A stretch of 64,000 nucleotides of DNA. It comes from an uncultured Eubacteriales bacterium. Lineage in GTDB: Bacteria > Bacillota > Clostridia > Christensenellales > Aristaeellaceae. Location: the NCBI GenBank assembly GCA_902767315.1, contig CACXHB010000030.1, forward strand, positions 1 through 64,000, written 5' to 3'. The notes beneath the pieces are model-generated. The model searched no databases, was not told where the DNA came from, and saw nothing but the letters and a program-made list of their open reading frames with translations. Positions 60,441-64,000 of the stretch are shown here, piece after piece. Position numbers and translations under genes: made by a program. Numbering within the stretch: the stretch's first letter is position 1; every line of letters begins with the position of its first letter.

Positions 60441-62918
60441 ATGATCGATAAGATGCTGATTCGCGGGGCGAAGGTGCACAACCTGAAAAATATAGACGTA
60501 GAAATTCCCTTGGGGGAAATCGTCGGCATTGCGGGGGTGTCCGGCTCCGGCAAATCGTCGCTGGCGCTGGGCGTGTTGTACGCCGAGGGCTCTCGCCGCT
60601 ATCTGGAGGCGCTTTCCACCTACACCCGCCGCCGGATGACTCAGGCGGCCAAAGCCAGCGTGGAGGAGGCGCTGTACGTTCCCGCGGCGCTGGCGCTGCA
60701 TCAGCGGCCCGGGGTGCCGGGCATTCGCAGCACCTTCGGAACGGGAACGGAGCTGCTGAACAGTTTGCGGCTGATGTATTCCCGGCTTGCCAGCCATCGC
60801 TGCCCCAAAGGGCATTTTCTTTCTCCGTCGCTGTCCGTCGCCGCCGGAAAGGAGCTGGTCTGCCCGGAATGCGGCGCGCGTTTTTACGCGCCCTCCGCCG
60901 AGGAGCTGGCATTTAATTCCCAGGGCGCGTGCAAAACCTGCGGCGGCACGGGCAGCGTCCGCACCGTTGATCTGGACACGCTGGTGCCGGATGATTCCCT
61001 GACCATCGACCAGGGCGCGGTCGCTCCCTGGAACAGCCTGATGTGGTCGTTGATGGTGGATGTGTGCCGCGCCATGGGCGTGCGCACCGACGTGCCGTTT
61101 TGCGACCTGACCGAGCAGGAAAAGGAGATCGTCTATCACGGCCCCGCCGAGAAAAAACACATTTTCTACAAAGCGAAAAACTCCAATCAGGCGGGGGAAC
61201 TGGATTTTACCTATTATAACGCCGTCTACACCGTGGAAAACGCCCTGGCCAAGGTGAAGGACGAAAAGGGCATGAAACGGGTGGAAAAGTTTCTGAAGGA
61301 GGAGATTTGCCCGGATTGCCAGGGTACGCGGCTGTCCGCCGCCGCCCGCGCCCCGAAGCTGCGGGGCATTTCCCTGGATAAGGCCTGCACCATGGCCCTT
61401 TCCGAACTGGTGGCGTGGGTACGGGGCGTTCCCGGCAGTCTGCCGGAGGAAATGCGCCCCATGGCGGAGCGCATCTGCGAAGCTTTTCTCGACACCGCCA
61501 GGCGGCTGATGGACCTGGGGCTGGGCTATCTGGCCCTTGACCGATCGGCGGCCACCCTTTCCACCGGCGAGCGCCAGCGGATGCAGCTGGCCCGGGCCGT
61601 CCGCAACCGCACGACAGGCGTGCTGTATGTGCTGGACGAACCGTCCATCGGCCTGCACCCTTCCAATATCGTGGGACTTACCGGCGTGATGCGCGATCTT
61701 GTGGCCGACGGCAACTCCGTCATTTTAGTGGATCACGACACGCAGATTTTGAAAGAGGCGGACTGGATCATCGAGATGGGGCCGGAGGCGGGCGCAAAGG
61801 GCGGTTCTGTAATCGCCCAGGGAACCATTCCGGACATTGAAAAAAATCCCTCGTCGCAGATTGGGCCGTTTCTTTCCGGCAAAGCCGAGACAAAATTGCG
61901 AAGCTGCGCCCCCGGGGAAGCGTTGTTTGCAAAGGGCGCCATTCACCTGGCGACTTCCCAGATTCATACGGTCAAGCCGCTGGAGGTGGACATTCCCAAA
62001 GGCCGGCTTACGGTTGTCACCGGTGTGTCCGGCTCCGGCAAGACCACCCTGGTGCTGGAAAGCCTTGTCCCGGCGCTGGAGGCGCGGATAACCGGCGGCG
62101 GGCTGCCGGGGCACATCCGCGCAATTGCCGCCGAGGGCATTGGGCACATCAAACTCATCGACGCAGCGCCCATCGGCATCAACGTCCGTTCCACGGTGGC
62201 AACCTACGCGGGCGTGCATGACGAACTGCGAAAGCTTTACGCCAAATCTCCTGATGCGAAAGAGCGCGGCTATAAGGCCAGCGATTTTTCCTACAACACT
62301 GGCGCTTTACGCTGCCCCGGCTGCGACGGAACGGGGGTGGTCAGTCTGGATGTGCAGTTCCTGCCGGATGTGAACATTCCCTGCCCGGACTGCCGCGGAT
62401 CCCGGTATGCCCGCGCCGCCTATGATGTGAAGCTGATGAACCGGGCGGGACGGCGCGTTTCTCTGCCGGAACTGATGGATATGGACGTGAATTCCGCCAT
62501 CGATTTCTGCCGGGAGATGAAAACCGTCTGTCAGCGGCTGAACGTTCTGAAGCAGCTCGGCCTGGGGTATCTGACCCTGGGCGAGGAAACCCCCAGTCTT
62601 TCCGGCGGGGAGGCGCAGCGGCTGAAGCTGGCCAGCGAAATCGGCAAGACCCAGGAGGATTCCGTGTTCGTGTTTGACGAGCCGTCCATCGGCCTGCACC
62701 CGCTGGATGTGCAGGTGCTGCTGGGCGTTTTTCAGGCGCTTCTGGACAACGGCGCTACGGTCGTGGTCATCGAACACGACCTCGACGTGATCCGCAACGC
62801 GGACTATGTGATCGACATGGGGCCTGGCGGCGGCGAAGCGGGGGGACGAATCGTGGCGCGGGGAACGCCCAAAGAGATTCGAAACGACGAAAACAGCATT
62901 ACCGGAAAGTATTTATGA
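60441..62918 (+). CDS. UvrA paralogue (UvrA2-like, without UvrB-binding domain)
   Basis: An 825-residue double ABC ATPase of the excinuclease A family. The first ATPase has Walker A GVSGSGKSSLALG (about residues 33-45), signature LSTGERQRMQLA and Walker B VLYVLDEPSIGLHPSN; the second has GVSGSGKTTLVLE, LSGGEAQRLKLA and VFVFDEPSIGLHPLD. Zinc-binding pairs occur at CPEC..CKTC, CPDC and CPGC..CPDC. It is over 100 residues shorter than ordinary UvrA (about 940), and the stretch between the first Walker region and the zinc motif, where UvrB binds, is only about 60 residues. Such paralogues often confer tolerance to DNA-binding drugs. GGAG precedes ATG 60441. Confidence 0.85.
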   Translation: MIDKMLIRGAKVHNLKNIDVEIPLGEIVGIAGVSGSGKSSLALGVLYAEGSRRYLEALSTYTRRRMTQAAKASVEEALYVPAALALHQRPGVPGIRSTFGTGTELLNSLRLMYSRLASHRCPKGHFLSPSLSVAAGKELVCPECGARFYAPSAEELAFNSQGACKTCGGTGSVRTVDLDTLVPDDSLTIDQGAVAPWNSLMWSLMVDVCRAMGVRTDVPFCDLTEQEKEIVYHGPAEKKHIFYKAKNSNQAGELDFTYYNAVYTVENALAKVKDEKGMKRVEKFLKEEICPDCQGTRLSAAARAPKLRGISLDKACTMALSELVAWVRGVPGSLPEEMRPMAERICEAFLDTARRLMDLGLGYLALDRSAATLSTGERQRMQLARAVRNRTTGVLYVLDEPSIGLHPSNIVGLTGVMRDLVADGNSVILVDHDTQILKEADWIIEMGPEAGAKGGSVIAQGTIPDIEKNPSSQIGPFLSGKAETKLRSCAPGEALFAKGAIHLATSQIHTVKPLEVDIPKGRLTVVTGVSGSGKTTLVLESLVPALEARITGGGLPGHIRAIAAEGIGHIKLIDAAPIGINVRSTVATYAGVHDELRKLYAKSPDAKERGYKASDFSYNTGALRCPGCDGTGVVSLDVQFLPDVNIPCPDCRGSRYARAAYDVKLMNRAGRRVSLPELMDMDVNSAIDFCREMKTVCQRLNVLKQLGLGYLTLGEETPSLSGGEAQRLKLASEIGKTQEDSVFVFDEPSIGLHPLDVQVLLGVFQALLDNGATVVVIEHDLDVIRNADYVIDMGPGGGEAGGRIVARGTPKEIRNDENSITGKYL

Positions 62919-63196
62919 TTTTTTAGCCGAAGAGGATATCAGAGCCATGAGCCATGAATTTTTCCGGCTGCACGGTGAAGCGGATCGCAATCACCCTTTC
63001 CAACACCACGACGGCCGCGGCTGTCAGTCTTTCGACCCATCCTCTTTGCGCCCGTTGATTGGCCTTTTGCAACAAACTCTATTGCGGTGTTGGGCATTTA
63101 CCACACTATGAAAGTACGCTTCTTTGCGGTTTGTTTTTGATTGCGGGAATTGCGGTGGAAAGGAGCACAGGCTGTTTTCTTATAAAGCATATGACG
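62919..63196. other. Gene-less region with a possible pseudogene fragment
   Basis: No intact gene. In one plus frame from about 62929, LAEEDIRAMSHEFFRLHGEA can be read before a junk extension. It could be the continuation of the decayed gene at 59939-60400, interrupted by the UvrA paralogue, but this is speculative. The remainder shows nothing I recognise. Confidence 0.4.
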
Positions 63197-63239
63197 AAAG
63201 CGTTTCCCTTTCGATTGGCTATTGAAAGGGAAACGCTTT
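63197..63239. terminator. Bidirectional terminator before the Gph-like gene
   Basis: AAAGCGTTTCCCTTTC (63197-63212) pairs with GAAAGGGAAACGCTTT (63224-63239) without mismatch and ends in TTTTCTGC on the plus strand. On the minus strand it follows the phosphatase gene. Confidence 0.88.
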
Positions 63240-63254
63240 TCTGCATGGGGATAA

Positions 63255-63908
63255 TCAGCGGCCCAGGATGTAATCGGCGAGGGCCTGGGTGGTATCGAAG
63301 GCGGCCTCGGGCAAGTCGGACGCCATGTCTTCCCGGCTGCGGAAGCCCCAGGAGACCCAGGCGCAGGACATGCCAGCGTTTCGGGCGGTGTTTACGTCCA
63401 CGGCGCTGTCGCCCACGTAGAGGGTTTTCTCAGGAGCCGCACCGGCGGCCCGGGCCAGGGTCAGGGCGGCGGTGGGGTCGGGCTTGCGGGGACAGGCGTC
63501 ACTTTCGCCGGCGGCCCGGAAATACAGGTTCGGGAAATGGCACTTTACCAATTCCTGAAGAGCGGCGTCGTATTTGTTGGAATTGACCATCACGGGAAGG
63601 CCGGCGGCCTTCAAATCTTTCAGCATGGAAATTACGCCGGGATAGGGGACGGTTTCCACGTTCAGGTGGGCGTTGTAATAGGCGCGGAAGGCCGCCAGCG
63701 CCTGAGCGAGGGTTTCCTCGGAGGAACCGGCGGGCATGGCGCGACGAATCAGGTTGGCGACGCCGTTGCCCACGAAGGCGCGTACCTCCTCAAGGGTGCG
63801 GGGCGGAAGGCCGAAGGTGGAAAGCGCATGATTGACGGCGTTGCGCAGATCGCCCAGGGTGTTGAGCAGCGTGCCGTCCAGATCAAAAATCACCGCGTCG
63901 AATTTCAT
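63255..63908 (-). CDS. HAD-family phosphatase (phosphoglycolate phosphatase-like)
   Basis: A 217-residue hydrolase. Motif I is VIFDLDGTLLNT (nucleophile Asp at about residue 9), motif II is in MVNSNKYDA (about 110), motif III the Lys in CPRKPDP (about 143-149), and motif IV is YVGDSAVDVNTARNAG (about 166-181). The cap domain sits in between. This is the layout of Gph/PpaX-type phosphatases, which remove phosphate from phosphoglycolate or pyrophosphate. Start at 63908 after AAAGGAGATGCTGCTT. It appears to stand alone. Confidence 0.9.
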   Translation of the reverse strand: MKFDAVIFDLDGTLLNTLGDLRNAVNHALSTFGLPPRTLEEVRAFVGNGVANLIRRAMPAGSSEETLAQALAAFRAYYNAHLNVETVPYPGVISMLKDLKAAGLPVMVNSNKYDAALQELVKCHFPNLYFRAAGESDACPRKPDPTAALTLARAAGAAPEKTLYVGDSAVDVNTARNAGMSCAWVSWGFRSREDMASDLPEAAFDTTQALADYILGR

Positions 63909-64000
63909 AAGCAGCATCTCCTTTTTACGGGAACATGCTACCATATCCCGGGGGAAGGGGCATTGCGCCGGGGTTGATTTTGCGTTACGCGGTCGGGGGA

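Overview
The window looks like chromosomal DNA of a Gram-positive, moderately GC-rich Clostridia-type Firmicute. No taxonomic marker (rRNA or similar) is present, so this rests on gene families and signals: AGGAGG-type ribosome sites, sigma-A type -35/-10 promoters with 17-base spacers, a DnaD-like protein next to a DnaI/DnaC-like helicase loader, SmpB followed by tmRNA, a DUF1540 protein, BMP/Nup-type nucleoside uptake genes and LytTR regulation. Intergenic GC hairpins often lack a long U-tract.

Region by region. 0-1.1 kb: the end of a DMT-family exporter and MscL (minus strand). 1.2-6.1 kb: a complete BMP-type nucleoside ABC importer operon (binding protein, double ATPase, two permeases). 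6.2-11.5 kb: one 1738-residue exported protein with four peptidoglycan-binding modules and about seven Ig-like modules on Pro/Glu/Thr linkers. 11.5-15.4 kb: a LysR regulator, an aldo/keto reductase, a broken flavodoxin gene, a broken carboxymuconolactone-decarboxylase-type gene, and a metallo-beta-lactamase-fold hydrolase behind a perfect consensus promoter. 15.5-24.4 kb: a DAK2/FakA-like fragment protein, MATE exporter, PucR-type regulator, S41 protease, DUF5131 protein, TolB-like propeller, DUF1540 protein, TcdA, an AraC regulator and a ROK sugar kinase.

24.4-34.1 kb: a heterodimeric ABC exporter with its own LytTR regulator and soluble GHKL kinase, a Cof-type HAD phosphatase, and a second BmrCD-like ABC exporter pair. 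34.4-40.9 kb: an orphan PilT-like ATPase and two large glycosidases, probably for rhamnose-containing glycans. 40.9-43.7 kb: two ferredoxin-type aldo/keto reductases (one frameshifted) divergent from an HxlR regulator. 43.8-46.3 kb: phosphatidylserine decarboxylase, a PAP2 protein and an orphan sensor kinase. 46.4-51.6 kb: DnaD-like protein, DnaI-like loader, a YbaK/ProX-like editing protein, CapA-like protein, SmpB and tmRNA.

51.6-63.2 kb, directly downstream of ssrA, looks like an accessory segment: two further ABC exporter pairs converge on a gene-less 0.5 kb spacer, followed by a decayed gene and a short UvrA paralogue (UvrA2-like). A Gph-like HAD phosphatase closes the window. In total there are eight ABC exporter half-transporters in four pairs. 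At least three genes are clearly broken and a fourth locus is decayed, so the region is either undergoing gene loss or carries some assembly error. I found no CRISPR array, complete insertion sequence, prophage, rRNA or tRNA. The most unusual items are the multi-module exoprotein, the four ABC pairs with two apparently duplicated, the UvrA paralogue inside decayed DNA, and the orphan PilT-like ATPase with altered motifs.
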